Below, in pieces: positions 54,239 through 63,058 of a DNA stretch of 64,000 nucleotides. The translations under genes were made by a program, and so were the position numbers. The DNA is taken from contig NZ_JAVHXT010000001.1 of the NCBI RefSeq assembly GCF_031119335.1, positions 1-64,000 of the forward strand, in the 5' to 3' direction. The number at the start of each line of letters is the position of its first letter. Positions within the stretch are counted from its first letter, which is position 1. Below the pieces are notes generated by a model. The model had not been told where the DNA came from. It did no database searches and saw only the letters and a list, made by a program, of their open reading frames with translations. Source of the stretch: Pedobacter sp. (lineage in GTDB: Bacteria; Bacteroidota; Bacteroidia; Sphingobacteriales; Sphingobacteriaceae).

Positions 54239-56065
54239 TTACAGGTATTTGTTATACCACATTTGAAATTGTATTAAAAGCCAAAGTTTTTTTGCATCAT
54301 AACTATTTGCGTTTACATAAAATCTTGTCTTAATTTTAAACACTTCTACGATGTTAAAAAAACGATGTTTATCTAATTGCTCTGGAGATAAATATTCTTC
54401 AATATATGGTTTATAGATAGTGTTCATCCATTGTACAAACGGAATTCTAAAGCCCCTTTGGTGTTTGTCCATTAAGTTTTTAGGAATGTATTTATGGGTT
54501 ATGGCTTTCAAAAAATATTTTAAGCTTCCCTCTTTGGAAAACCATTTTTCATCTAATTTGCTTAATAGTTCTACAAGATCTGTTTTTAGCAAAGCATCAC
54601 GACTATCTATTCCATGATACATTGATGTCCTATCAGATTTAAGCAAAAGACTATTAGGTAAGTAATTCTGCAAATCGAAATTTATTAGCGACTTGATGTC
54701 ATTGCGATTAGAGTTCAGTGCAAACGTTGTTATCTCCTTATTAACCAAGTTAGCTATGTCTTCATGTGGATAGAATGAACAGGCTGATTCGTAAGTATGG
54801 AGCAGATTGCTTGAAAATAATACTTCTTTTAGGCTGGTTTTCTTTTTTTTAGAAAATACAAGTGAAAAATTCTTTAAAATGGTAGGTGTTTTTGTAGTCC
54901 TTTGAAAAAGCCACATTGCCTTTTTGTAATTAGAGTAGCTAGCAAATAATTCGTTGCCACCTTCAGTTCCAAGTAAAACCTTAACATCTTCTTTAGCGAT
55001 TTGGCTTATTAAGAAAGCTAACGGAATTGCACCAATATCACCCATAGGTTCATCAAAAATTTGGGGCATATGTTCTAATGAAGCAACAGCATCAGCACTA
55101 GTTATATAATATTCGCTATGGTTTGTGTTTAGGTGTTTTGCTATGTCATTAGCGTAGGGAGCCTCGCTTAATCTTTTCTCCTCAAAGCCTAGTGTAAACG
55201 TTCTTAATTTTTTTGCCTGATTTTTTTGTAGGATTGCAGCTACAGCAGCACTATGATATCCACCACTTAACATTACGCCAACATTCACATCAGCTACATT
55301 TCTACCCAAAATAGATTCGGTAAGTAACTCTTGTACTTTTGCAATTATTCCATCTTCATTATCAGGTATTTCTAATGATGATGTTGAGTTATCAAATTTT
55401 TGTTCTAAAAAGTTTCCACTATTTAAATCAATTACTAGATAGTGCTGTTTTTGGAATTTTTGTATCTTTTCAAAGATGGTCTCATCTCCAAAAAAATAGC
55501 CGCGCCTTAAGTACTTTTCTAACGCAATTGTATTGGTTTTCTTCTCTATGGGGAATTGAAGCATGCCCCTTAATTCTGAAGAGAAAGCAAAAAAAAATTC
55601 ATCCCGGTAAAAATACAAGGGTTTAACGCCCATGGTATCTCTAGCTAAAAAGAGCTGTTGCAGTTTTCTATCTAAAATCGCAAAAGCAAAAGCACCGTCT
55701 ATTTTTTCAAAAAGCTGATGTCCCCATTTTTTATAACATTCTACAAGTACTTCGGTGTCAGATAGCGTATTGAATGTTATACCATATTTAATGAGCGTTG
55801 CTCTTAATTCAAGGTAATTGTATATAGTGCCATTAAATGTGATGGTGTAGTTTCCGCATGAAGTGGTAAATGGCTGACGACTGTTGTTTGAAGGGTCTAT
55901 GGTTGCCAATCTCTCATTCGCTAAACCGACGTTGTATTTTTCTTGCGTTTCGTAAATGTGTCCAAATCCGTCTCCTCCACGGTGGCGAATTGCTGCCGAT
56001 GCATTAACTAAATCATCCTCACTAATTGATTTTTGATAATCAATAAATCCTGTAATCCCACACAT
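54239..56065 (-). CDS. Asparagine-synthetase-like (AsnB-type) amidotransferase with altered active site
   Basis: 608 residues of the AsnB fold. The class II glutaminase domain (2-200) starts with Cys2 (MCGITGF) and keeps RL(A)TID (Arg52) and SDTEVLVE. The canonical NGE becomes NGT (Thr80). The synthetase domain (about 240-600) shows the PPi loop as SGGYHS (canonical SGGxDS; His271) and the second motif as GTEGGNELF (canonical SGEGGDELF; Asn371). Hence at least three key positions differ from active asparagine synthetases. It overlaps the stop of the PorU2 gene by one base (TAATG), so it is translationally coupled. Role inferred: amidation or modification of a glycan, not asparagine synthesis. 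Confidence 0.85.
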   Translation of the reverse strand: MCGITGFIDYQKSISEDDLVNASAAIRHRGGDGFGHIYETQEKYNVGLANERLATIDPSNNSRQPFTTSCGNYTITFNGTIYNYLELRATLIKYGITFNTLSDTEVLVECYKKWGHQLFEKIDGAFAFAILDRKLQQLFLARDTMGVKPLYFYRDEFFFAFSSELRGMLQFPIEKKTNTIALEKYLRRGYFFGDETIFEKIQKFQKQHYLVIDLNSGNFLEQKFDNSTSSLEIPDNEDGIIAKVQELLTESILGRNVADVNVGVMLSGGYHSAAVAAILQKNQAKKLRTFTLGFEEKRLSEAPYANDIAKHLNTNHSEYYITSADAVASLEHMPQIFDEPMGDIGAIPLAFLISQIAKEDVKVLLGTEGGNELFASYSNYKKAMWLFQRTTKTPTILKNFSLVFSKKKKTSLKEVLFSSNLLHTYESACSFYPHEDIANLVNKEITTFALNSNRNDIKSLINFDLQNYLPNSLLLKSDRTSMYHGIDSRDALLKTDLVELLSKLDEKWFSKEGSLKYFLKAITHKYIPKNLMDKHQRGFRIPFVQWMNTIYKPYIEEYLSPEQLDKHRFFNIVEVFKIKTRFYVNANSYDAKKLWLLIQFQMWYNKYL

Positions 56066-59000
56066 TATTTCATCAAATAAATTTTTCCGGTATTTTGCTT
56101 GAAGTAATTATCCGTAGCTGTTCTTCTATGTTTGATTTCCGATTTATCGTTGTTTTCTACAATTACCTTATAAAAATATACGCCATTTGCTAATCTATCT
56201 CCATACATATCCGTTCCGTCCCAAGTAAAATCAGAGATGTTATTTCCAATGCGAATATTTCCCAGTTCTTCCTTAAATACTTCTCTCACTATCTTTCCTG
56301 TGACTGTCATAATTTGTACTTTCATCTTATCAGGAATTTTGTCTCCTGTTAGCGTAAATACAAATTTCATTGCTGTTGTGAAAGGGTTAGGGTATGGGTA
56401 GAAGTGAGTAATAGCAGATTCATTAATCACTTCGAAGTCTACAGTATAGTTGTTTACACTATTAATATTTCCACTAGCATCTTTAGCTTCTACCATCAAT
56501 GTATATACACCGTCTGCTAATTTGGCTGGCTTGTACGCTACAGATGCTTTATTGTTATTTGCAGAATTTGCAGGTGTAAAATCTAACATTCCAGAGGTGT
56601 AAGCAATTCTCTTAAAGCTTCCAGTTTCCGACTTTAATAGAATATTCATCACTGTAGTATCTTTAAGCAGTATAAAAGAATTTTCATCACTTAGATTTAC
56701 CACGATGTTAGGTTGGGGAGAAACTATCTCGCCATTCATAATGTGTTTACCATCAAAGGCTACATCTACAATAGGTTCTTTATTGTCTCTTGTAACGTTA
56801 AAGCTTTGCTGTATATAATTATTGAAAGCGTAACTGTCATTGTCATTGATAGGAGTGAAGTCTAATTTAAGTAGATTGTTTCCTACTAATCCTAAAGACG
56901 GTATTTTAATTTCAAAAGTTGTATTAGCTCTGGCTGATAATTCTTCTATTTTTCCTGCTTTTAATTTTATGGTACTTCTATCTGGCTTGGTTAAGGTATA
57001 ATAAACATGCACAGAGTCTGAAGGATATTTAGATAAATTTTGATATCCAATATTCCATTTTATAGTATCGCCTTCTTGCATATCTCTTGCATGGAAAGTG
57101 TTCTTTATGTCTGGATTTATCGATGCCTCGGGTATGTCTTCGTAGGTAAACCTTAGTTTATTAATTTGTGGCATTGTTCGGCTTATGGCATCAACAATAT
57201 TTATCCGAATTGACATTTTTGGATATTGTTTTGCATCGAAACTTGATAAATCAACATTGTTTGATGGTAAATTTGTTTGTAATACTTGGACAGCGCCATT
57301 TTTCGTGTGCCCTAGTAAGTCAAATGTTACCTGGTCAGAAGTTTCTTTATTCATCTCGTAACTTGCATTTATCCATTTGGACGCTGGGCCGGCTGGTTTC
57401 GACGTATAACTTCCTCGGTCAAATGGGAAAGGGTAAGTATTGTCAAACCGAATTTGTTGATTTCTGGCAGGAGCAGGACTATCATAGTCTGCAGTTTTCT
57501 CAATGGCAGTGCCAGCAGTAGCATCTTTTGTGCCCCAGAACATGTAGGGTTCACCTAAGCCAATACTACCTATTTTACTTACTCCAATTTTTATAAAAGC
57601 ACTTTTAACGGTTTCAGGTAATGCAGAAAAATTTGCATTTCTACCGTTAAATCCAATAACGTGGTAACCAGTTGGTATTTGATTGATAAAAGCAACTAGG
57701 CTATCTAAGTGTATCGGGTCGTTTGTATTAAAAATATAATGTCCTGAGAGATACGGTGGACTGCCATCAGCCTCTTGATTTACCACGTTATAATCTGATG
57801 GGTAGCTAAAGGGATCGAATATCGAAGGTTTGAGAGCAAAAATGCTAATTCCTTCGAATTCCCAACTGTGATAACCTAATCTTCCGCCAGGATTAGAGCG
57901 GAATGTCCTTTCATCACCAGTTGGCGCATCATCGCCTCTGGTTTGAATAACAGTATAGAAACCACTCTTTGTAAATTCAAACTTTTTATTGCTGCTATTA
58001 TATTCAATATTAATTAAATCGCCATTTTTTAGCTGATCAATGTGGGATTGATTCCAGCCTATCTCGTTGTTGTTTACGTACGTGAAATTACCTGACTGCC
58101 AATTTCCACCTTTTTCTACAGGTAAATCTAGCTTTGCACGCCAATAATAGGTAAGGTTGTTTTTATCGAGTAGTCCTGGATTCCACTTTGGCATAAATCC
58201 AGCGGAGATTATTCCCGAATTTTTCTTCCAACTGCTATCAAAAGTGCTAACCGTATCAATTTCGAAGATGTAATTTGCATTCCCAATTAGTAAATTACTA
58301 GACTGAACCAATAGTTCAACATTTTTGTCGCCTACTAATGCGTATCTTTTTGGATAAACTAGATTAACTCCATTTGCTAACATGTTATATTCAAACGTTG
58401 CTACGTTGTTCGTTTTTGATATTTCATCATGTTCGCCGTTAGGGTCTAATGTCACAGTAAACTTATTTATTCCTGCAGAAGAAGCATCATTGTTCGTTAT
58501 TTCAAAAAATAATGTGTCTGTGTGGTAAACTGGCTTAGAAAATATTTGTGTTGGATAAGAAATAATAGAGTTATTTGGAAGAGTGCGTTGCAGCGAACCT
58601 TTTAGAGGTGCATTTACTGCTTTGGCTACGTTTTTAACAATAACTCCTACAGAAAAAGAAGTGCTTACAGCTGTAACATCGGAAGGTGAAATATATAGGT
58701 CATTGGGTGTTATTTCAAAATCTGGCTTTTCTGGCGTATAAAACTTTAGTGCTGGGTCTCCTTGAAATGTATATTGTGTAGTATGCATCACATTAATGAG
58801 GTCGTTCGGATTTTGGTATTGTTCTTTAGTCAATTTTAATGCCGATGCAATAGATACTCCGTAATTGGAATTAAACACTTTTTGGTAAAAAATGCTACTA
58901 AAGTTAAATAAGTAACTTGCAACTCCTTCGCTAGATGTTCCAATCCAACCTATAGCTCCCTTTTGAGGATAAAAGATATGTTTTTCCCCCAAGGAAGGTG

Positions 59001-60996
59001 CGGTTATAAACGTATTTCCAGTGGTGCACCCGTTAACTAAATAGGTTAAAAGCCTATCGGTATTAGCTAATTCCTCTGGTATTCCGAAATCAATTTCTGT
59101 ATGTTGATGCGAGCCATGGCCTAAAAAAGATAATAATGATGCACCTTTATTTATTTCTGAAATAATTTGTTGTTTTCTACCAGCACTAATAGGTAAGGTT
59201 ACATTCTTATGAAAATTTACAGTATCTGCACCAAAAGGATCGTTTTTGGCCATATTAAACATGTTTGCTTGATAGGCAGCCCACGATAAATTTTCTGAAA
59301 GATTACTGCCCCCAGTTATATGAATGAACTTCTTCCGCCAAATTGCATTTTCATAAAGTTCGTAACGTTTTAATTTCTCTAAATAAATCTCAACTTCTTC
59401 ATTAGTTTTAGCGCCAATACGCCCCGTAGCTATTGCTGGAGCTAAGCTTGTAGTATTAATTCTTGCGGTCAACAAATCATCAGATGGTGGAGAGCCATAC
59501 GTAGGGACTAAATCATCATTAATTCCTCCAACACCTCTAATTAATTGGTTTTCGAGCCCTTTACCAAGCAATAAAAGATATTCGGGCTTTGTGCTAGCAT
59601 TTTGTAGTAAGTATTTAGCAAAATTTCTTACCGCCAATGGATGGTGTATGCCATAGAAAAACTGATCGTATAATTGCTCTGTGGTAATTAAAAATGATTT
59701 ATAGCTGCCTTGATTTCTATATGAGGCATAATTCTGAGCGCTAGATAAAAGCTTTTTATTGGTAATGATGATAAAGTTTTTATCGAAAGTATTTAGTGCA
59801 AAATTCACCATTTCTACTTTCGATATAGATGGGGAAATGAAAGCAGCTCCGTCACATAAAAAGAAGTTACGGTTGTCAATATTTGCTGCAGACACAACAA
59901 ACTCCGCATTGGTTCCGTTCATTTCTGCTACAATCCTTTGATTGGAGGTAATATCCCATATTAAAGGTTCGATTTTGTTGTTGTTGGCAAAACTTAGAAA
60001 TCTATTTAGAATACTGCCACTTAACGAAAAGTTAAGATTTGCAGTGCCTTGTAGATCTAGTGTACGGGGGTAAGTGATTTTTGCGTAGGCTACAGCTTGA
60101 TAATCAGTCTGCGCACCTAAATCATTAACCGATTCGTATATTATTTGTGTATTTTGCCCTAACTCATTTGCTGCAATTAAAAAGCTTGTTCTTGCAACAG
60201 CATAAGCTCTAAATAGGGTGTCTTTTTTTATAAAAATGCTAGTGCCATTTCCTATACTTACACGTAGATGATGATTATTGCCTTGGGGGTTTGTAGACTG
60301 GGCATCTGACCTTCCGGCAACATATGTCTCAAATTTTATTGTAGGCGAACCACTTCCACTATATAAATTAGGTGTAGACAAGACTCTGGTTTGCTGTGCT
60401 CCTAAGCCATACGTAGCCCCCATAAAACCTTCACCTTCTTGATAATCGGATAAACTCATGTGGGCAATGATATATCTCCCTTGATAAAAAGCTTCTGGAT
60501 ATACACCCAGGCTTTCTTGAATAACATAGTTTTCTGGAATTAAACCTGCTTTTGAAGCCTGGAAAGTCTGTATGCGTTTGCCAATTGTGCCACTAACAGT
60601 TAGAAAATACGCAGCAGTATCGGTAAAAAGGCTGTAATGGTTATGTGGGTGCGTATTGGCTACTGGGTATAGTTCCTTGTCTAAGGTTCCGTCATTAGGT
60701 TCCCCGTAAAATTCTATATAGTCTGCATTATCAAAAGAGTTGTCGCTTTCACCTTGTACATAGATTGAAACCTCCTTGCCATTTTTAAATAGTTGGAAGT
60801 TTTTAGGGTTAATGCTACCTATTGTGGGTATTTGTTGGCTTAAAGTTGAGTAGGTTAATCTATACAGCCCTTTCTGGCTTACTTTTATTTTGTAGTAAGA
60901 CTGATTAGTGTTAATCCAATCGTTACCAAGCGGCGTTTGGGCAGAAACGCACAAGTAACAAAAAGTTAGTAAAATGGAAAAGTAAATACGCAGCAT
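56065..60996 (-). CDS. Type IX secretion system sortase, PorU2-like (C25 peptidase family)
   Basis: A 1643-residue exported protein (signal peptide 1-19, CVSAQ). It begins with a conserved beta-domain (NQSYYKIKVSQKGLYRLTY, residues 33-51) that precedes the C25 domain in PorU relatives. The gingipain-type C25 domain (about 400-760) has the catalytic pair His627 in LGHGSHQH and Cys657 in VNGCTTG. Long Ig-like segments follow (about 790-1560). The C-terminus (about 1545-1643) has a sorting/FlgD-like module: HFYPYPNPFTTAMKF, VYFYKVIV. The T9SS sortase cleaves C-terminal domains and joins cargo to a cell-surface glycolipid. The PorU2 label is from recall of the end pattern (KQNTGKIYLMK). Confidence 0.88.
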   Translation of the reverse strand: MLRIYFSILLTFCYLCVSAQTPLGNDWINTNQSYYKIKVSQKGLYRLTYSTLSQQIPTIGSINPKNFQLFKNGKEVSIYVQGESDNSFDNADYIEFYGEPNDGTLDKELYPVANTHPHNHYSLFTDTAAYFLTVSGTIGKRIQTFQASKAGLIPENYVIQESLGVYPEAFYQGRYIIAHMSLSDYQEGEGFMGATYGLGAQQTRVLSTPNLYSGSGSPTIKFETYVAGRSDAQSTNPQGNNHHLRVSIGNGTSIFIKKDTLFRAYAVARTSFLIAANELGQNTQIIYESVNDLGAQTDYQAVAYAKITYPRTLDLQGTANLNFSLSGSILNRFLSFANNNKIEPLIWDITSNQRIVAEMNGTNAEFVVSAANIDNRNFFLCDGAAFISPSISKVEMVNFALNTFDKNFIIITNKKLLSSAQNYASYRNQGSYKSFLITTEQLYDQFFYGIHHPLAVRNFAKYLLQNASTKPEYLLLLGKGLENQLIRGVGGINDDLVPTYGSPPSDDLLTARINTTSLAPAIATGRIGAKTNEEVEIYLEKLKRYELYENAIWRKKFIHITGGSNLSENLSWAAYQANMFNMAKNDPFGADTVNFHKNVTLPISAGRKQQIISEINKGASLLSFLGHGSHQHTEIDFGIPEELANTDRLLTYLVNGCTTGNTFITAPSLGEKHIFYPQKGAIGWIGTSSEGVASYLFNFSSIFYQKVFNSNYGVSIASALKLTKEQYQNPNDLINVMHTTQYTFQGDPALKFYTPEKPDFEITPNDLYISPSDVTAVSTSFSVGVIVKNVAKAVNAPLKGSLQRTLPNNSIISYPTQIFSKPVYHTDTLFFEITNNDASSAGINKFTVTLDPNGEHDEISKTNNVATFEYNMLANGVNLVYPKRYALVGDKNVELLVQSSNLLIGNANYIFEIDTVSTFDSSWKKNSGIISAGFMPKWNPGLLDKNNLTYYWRAKLDLPVEKGGNWQSGNFTYVNNNEIGWNQSHIDQLKNGDLINIEYNSSNKKFEFTKSGFYTVIQTRGDDAPTGDERTFRSNPGGRLGYHSWEFEGISIFALKPSIFDPFSYPSDYNVVNQEADGSPPYLSGHYIFNTNDPIHLDSLVAFINQIPTGYHVIGFNGRNANFSALPETVKSAFIKIGVSKIGSIGLGEPYMFWGTKDATAGTAIEKTADYDSPAPARNQQIRFDNTYPFPFDRGSYTSKPAGPASKWINASYEMNKETSDQVTFDLLGHTKNGAVQVLQTNLPSNNVDLSSFDAKQYPKMSIRINIVDAISRTMPQINKLRFTYEDIPEASINPDIKNTFHARDMQEGDTIKWNIGYQNLSKYPSDSVHVYYTLTKPDRSTIKLKAGKIEELSARANTTFEIKIPSLGLVGNNLLKLDFTPINDNDSYAFNNYIQQSFNVTRDNKEPIVDVAFDGKHIMNGEIVSPQPNIVVNLSDENSFILLKDTTVMNILLKSETGSFKRIAYTSGMLDFTPANSANNNKASVAYKPAKLADGVYTLMVEAKDASGNINSVNNYTVDFEVINESAITHFYPYPNPFTTAMKFVFTLTGDKIPDKMKVQIMTVTGKIVREVFKEELGNIRIGNNISDFTWDGTDMYGDRLANGVYFYKVIVENNDKSEIKHRRTATDNYFKQNTGKIYLMK

Positions 60997-61090
60997 ATAC
61001 TCAAATGTACTAATAATTGGCTGATTATAATTCGTTTGTAGATTTATTTAAATGGTGTAATTGTCTGGCGTTTTTTGACAAAAGGTGCTA

Positions 61091-61720
61091 TTATTTAAAA
61101 TAATCTAGATTTTTTTTTAATATTTTCCTGTTAAAACCGCTGATGTCGTATTTCTCCTTATAATCCTCCATGGGCTTGATAGGTTTACATGGATTGCCTA
61201 CTGCAATGCAATTTGAGGGTATGTCTTTTGGGATAACAGATCCTGCTCCAATTACAACATTGTCACCTATTTTAACACCGGGTAATACTACTGAATTCGC
61301 TCCGATAAATACGTTATCGCCGATAACAATCGGTGGTGCGCTGTCGTGAAGAGAATGATAGAGATGATTATGGTTGGCAGAAATAATAGATGTCCCTGCA
61401 GCAATGGATACGTTATTTCCAATCACTATAGGGTTTATTGCTTGTATATAAACACCTATGTTATCACCCGGATCACATAAAATTCCTTTTGTAATATTCT
61501 TATAATTGCCAACTCTAGATGTGTAATGTACTGGCCAAGGCACTTTTCCATTTATCCTTAAAATTTTTTGAGGTATTACATAATTGATAAAAATGTAATA
61601 ATAACTCAGATAAGTATACTTTTGCCTGTAATATTGGGGATAAGCAAGGTTTACTATCCATCCAAAAAGCATAAAATCTAGCTTTCTCTTTAAGAGCACT
61701 TTATTACTGCTGACGTTCAT
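61091..61720 (-). CDS. Hexapeptide-repeat acyltransferase (LbH fold)
   Basis: 209 residues. An N-terminal region rich in Tyr/Arg leads to a left-handed beta-helix with hexapeptide repeats (NPIVIGNNVSIAAGTSIISANHN, APPIVIGDNVFIGANSVVLPGVKIGDNVVIGAGSVIPKDIP). The histidine in SANHNHLYH fits the catalytic region of maltose/chloramphenicol-type acetyltransferases. Such enzymes O-acetylate sugars of surface polysaccharides. Its start overlaps the end of the flippase gene by 17 bases. Confidence 0.88.
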   Translation of the reverse strand: MNVSSNKVLLKRKLDFMLFGWIVNLAYPQYYRQKYTYLSYYYIFINYVIPQKILRINGKVPWPVHYTSRVGNYKNITKGILCDPGDNIGVYIQAINPIVIGNNVSIAAGTSIISANHNHLYHSLHDSAPPIVIGDNVFIGANSVVLPGVKIGDNVVIGAGSVIPKDIPSNCIAVGNPCKPIKPMEDYKEKYDISGFNRKILKKNLDYFK

Positions 61721-62972
61721 TGTTGCGTAAAGTTAAAAATATCTTCAAAAATAAAACAAGATAGCCGATAGCAGAACCAAAAGAGAAAAATATGATACAG
61801 TGACTAAAGCTTTTAAGGTGTATACCGATATAGACTGCTAATAAGTTTATAAGAAGTAAATAAATATTGAAGAGGAACGAAAAATGGTTTTTATTAAGTG
61901 TAAATAATACTGTAGAAATAGGATTTACCAATGATCTTGCTATCATCCAAGGTGAGAGAAAAATTAGATAAGATCTGAGGTAAGACCAGTCTGCCGATGA
62001 GTATAATTTATCGAGGAAATATATTCCTATAGTATTCACTAATAAAATATGGATACTAACGATAGCTAGGGATAGCTTTGATATATTTAGTGTTAGATCC
62101 TTAAGATAGGTGCGTGAAGTCTCCTGTAATCTAATTGATTTTTGAAAATAAACTTTTGCGACAGCAGATGATATGAAAATTAGCGGTATAGTAATAAGCT
62201 TTAACGCAAGAGCGAAAGTTCCGACATCTGTGGTAGAAAAATATGCAATTGTTATTATCGGTAACAAGTTGTTGGCTATGGAATTTAAAGCGTCCGAAGG
62301 ATAAGCAAACTTTAAAATCCCAATGTTCTCTTTAATATTCTTTTTTAAAAGGTTGGTGTTTATAAACTTTAACTTGAGTTTGCTTATAGAAATTGAATAT
62401 GCGAAAGAGAAGGACAGTCCAAAGATCCATCCGTAAATTAAGCCCATTTGGTTGTTTCGTAGATAGAGCCAAAGCACTATTTGTGCGATAATGCTGAAAA
62501 ATGAACTAATTAATACGGAAATAGAAATTTGTTTAAAAAAGCGATACTTAGTAAGTAAAGCCGACTGAATATAGGTCCAGCTTGTCAAAAGTCCACCAAC
62601 AAAACAAAGTAAGAAAAAAATGAAGTTTTGATTATTTAAAGTAGAATTGGAGCGGTTTAAATAAAATAAAATAAACGTGAGTAAAACTGAAAAAAATAGG
62701 CTAATGAAAATTGCAGAATTAAATGTATTTCTAATTTCGTTGCTGCCCTTGAGCTTAATAATTAAATTCTCTAAGTTAAACGAAGTTAACACAGGATATA
62801 ATGCTATAAGACTTAAAAAAGCATTGAAAATTCCAAACTTTGAAGCTCCATAAATTTTAGCTAACAGTAGTGTGCCTAGGGCTAATATGATCTTTGACAG
62901 AACATTGCCAGACAACAAGGTTATAAAAGACTTAATGTCTCTTTTTTCGAAGTTGAATAGTTTGATGGTCAA
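61704..62972 (-). CDS. Polysaccharide flippase (Wzx/oligosaccharide flippase-like)
   Basis: 422 residues, about 12 membrane segments, and positively charged short loops, typical of Wzx/MurJ-like exporters. The N-terminal SFITLLSGNVLSKIILALGTLLLAKIYGASKFGIFNAFLSL is the family start pattern. It exports a lipid-linked oligosaccharide across the inner membrane. It is the first gene of the minus-strand glycan series, with the acyltransferase, PorU2 and the amidotransferase downstream. No Wzy or glycosyltransferase lies inside the window. Confidence 0.85.
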   Translation of the reverse strand: MTIKLFNFEKRDIKSFITLLSGNVLSKIILALGTLLLAKIYGASKFGIFNAFLSLIALYPVLTSFNLENLIIKLKGSNEIRNTFNSAIFISLFFSVLLTFILFYLNRSNSTLNNQNFIFFLLCFVGGLLTSWTYIQSALLTKYRFFKQISISVLISSFFSIIAQIVLWLYLRNNQMGLIYGWIFGLSFSFAYSISISKLKLKFINTNLLKKNIKENIGILKFAYPSDALNSIANNLLPIITIAYFSTTDVGTFALALKLITIPLIFISSAVAKVYFQKSIRLQETSRTYLKDLTLNISKLSLAIVSIHILLVNTIGIYFLDKLYSSADWSYLRSYLIFLSPWMIARSLVNPISTVLFTLNKNHFSFLFNIYLLLINLLAVYIGIHLKSFSHCIIFFSFGSAIGYLVLFLKIFLTLRNNERQQ

Positions 62973-63001
62973 ATTATTTAATTATTGCCGAGCTAAGGTA
63001 A

Positions 63002-63036
63002 CAAAAAATAAGCCAACAAATATATTCGTTGGCTTA
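63002..63036 (-). terminator. Terminator of purL
   Basis: 9-bp stem TAAGCCAAC/GTTGGCTTA (63009-63017 with 63028-63036), 10-base loop, then a T-run on the minus strand (63003-63008). Confidence 0.8.
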
Positions 63037-63058
63037 ATCTTGATTTGTTAGGTTCTCA

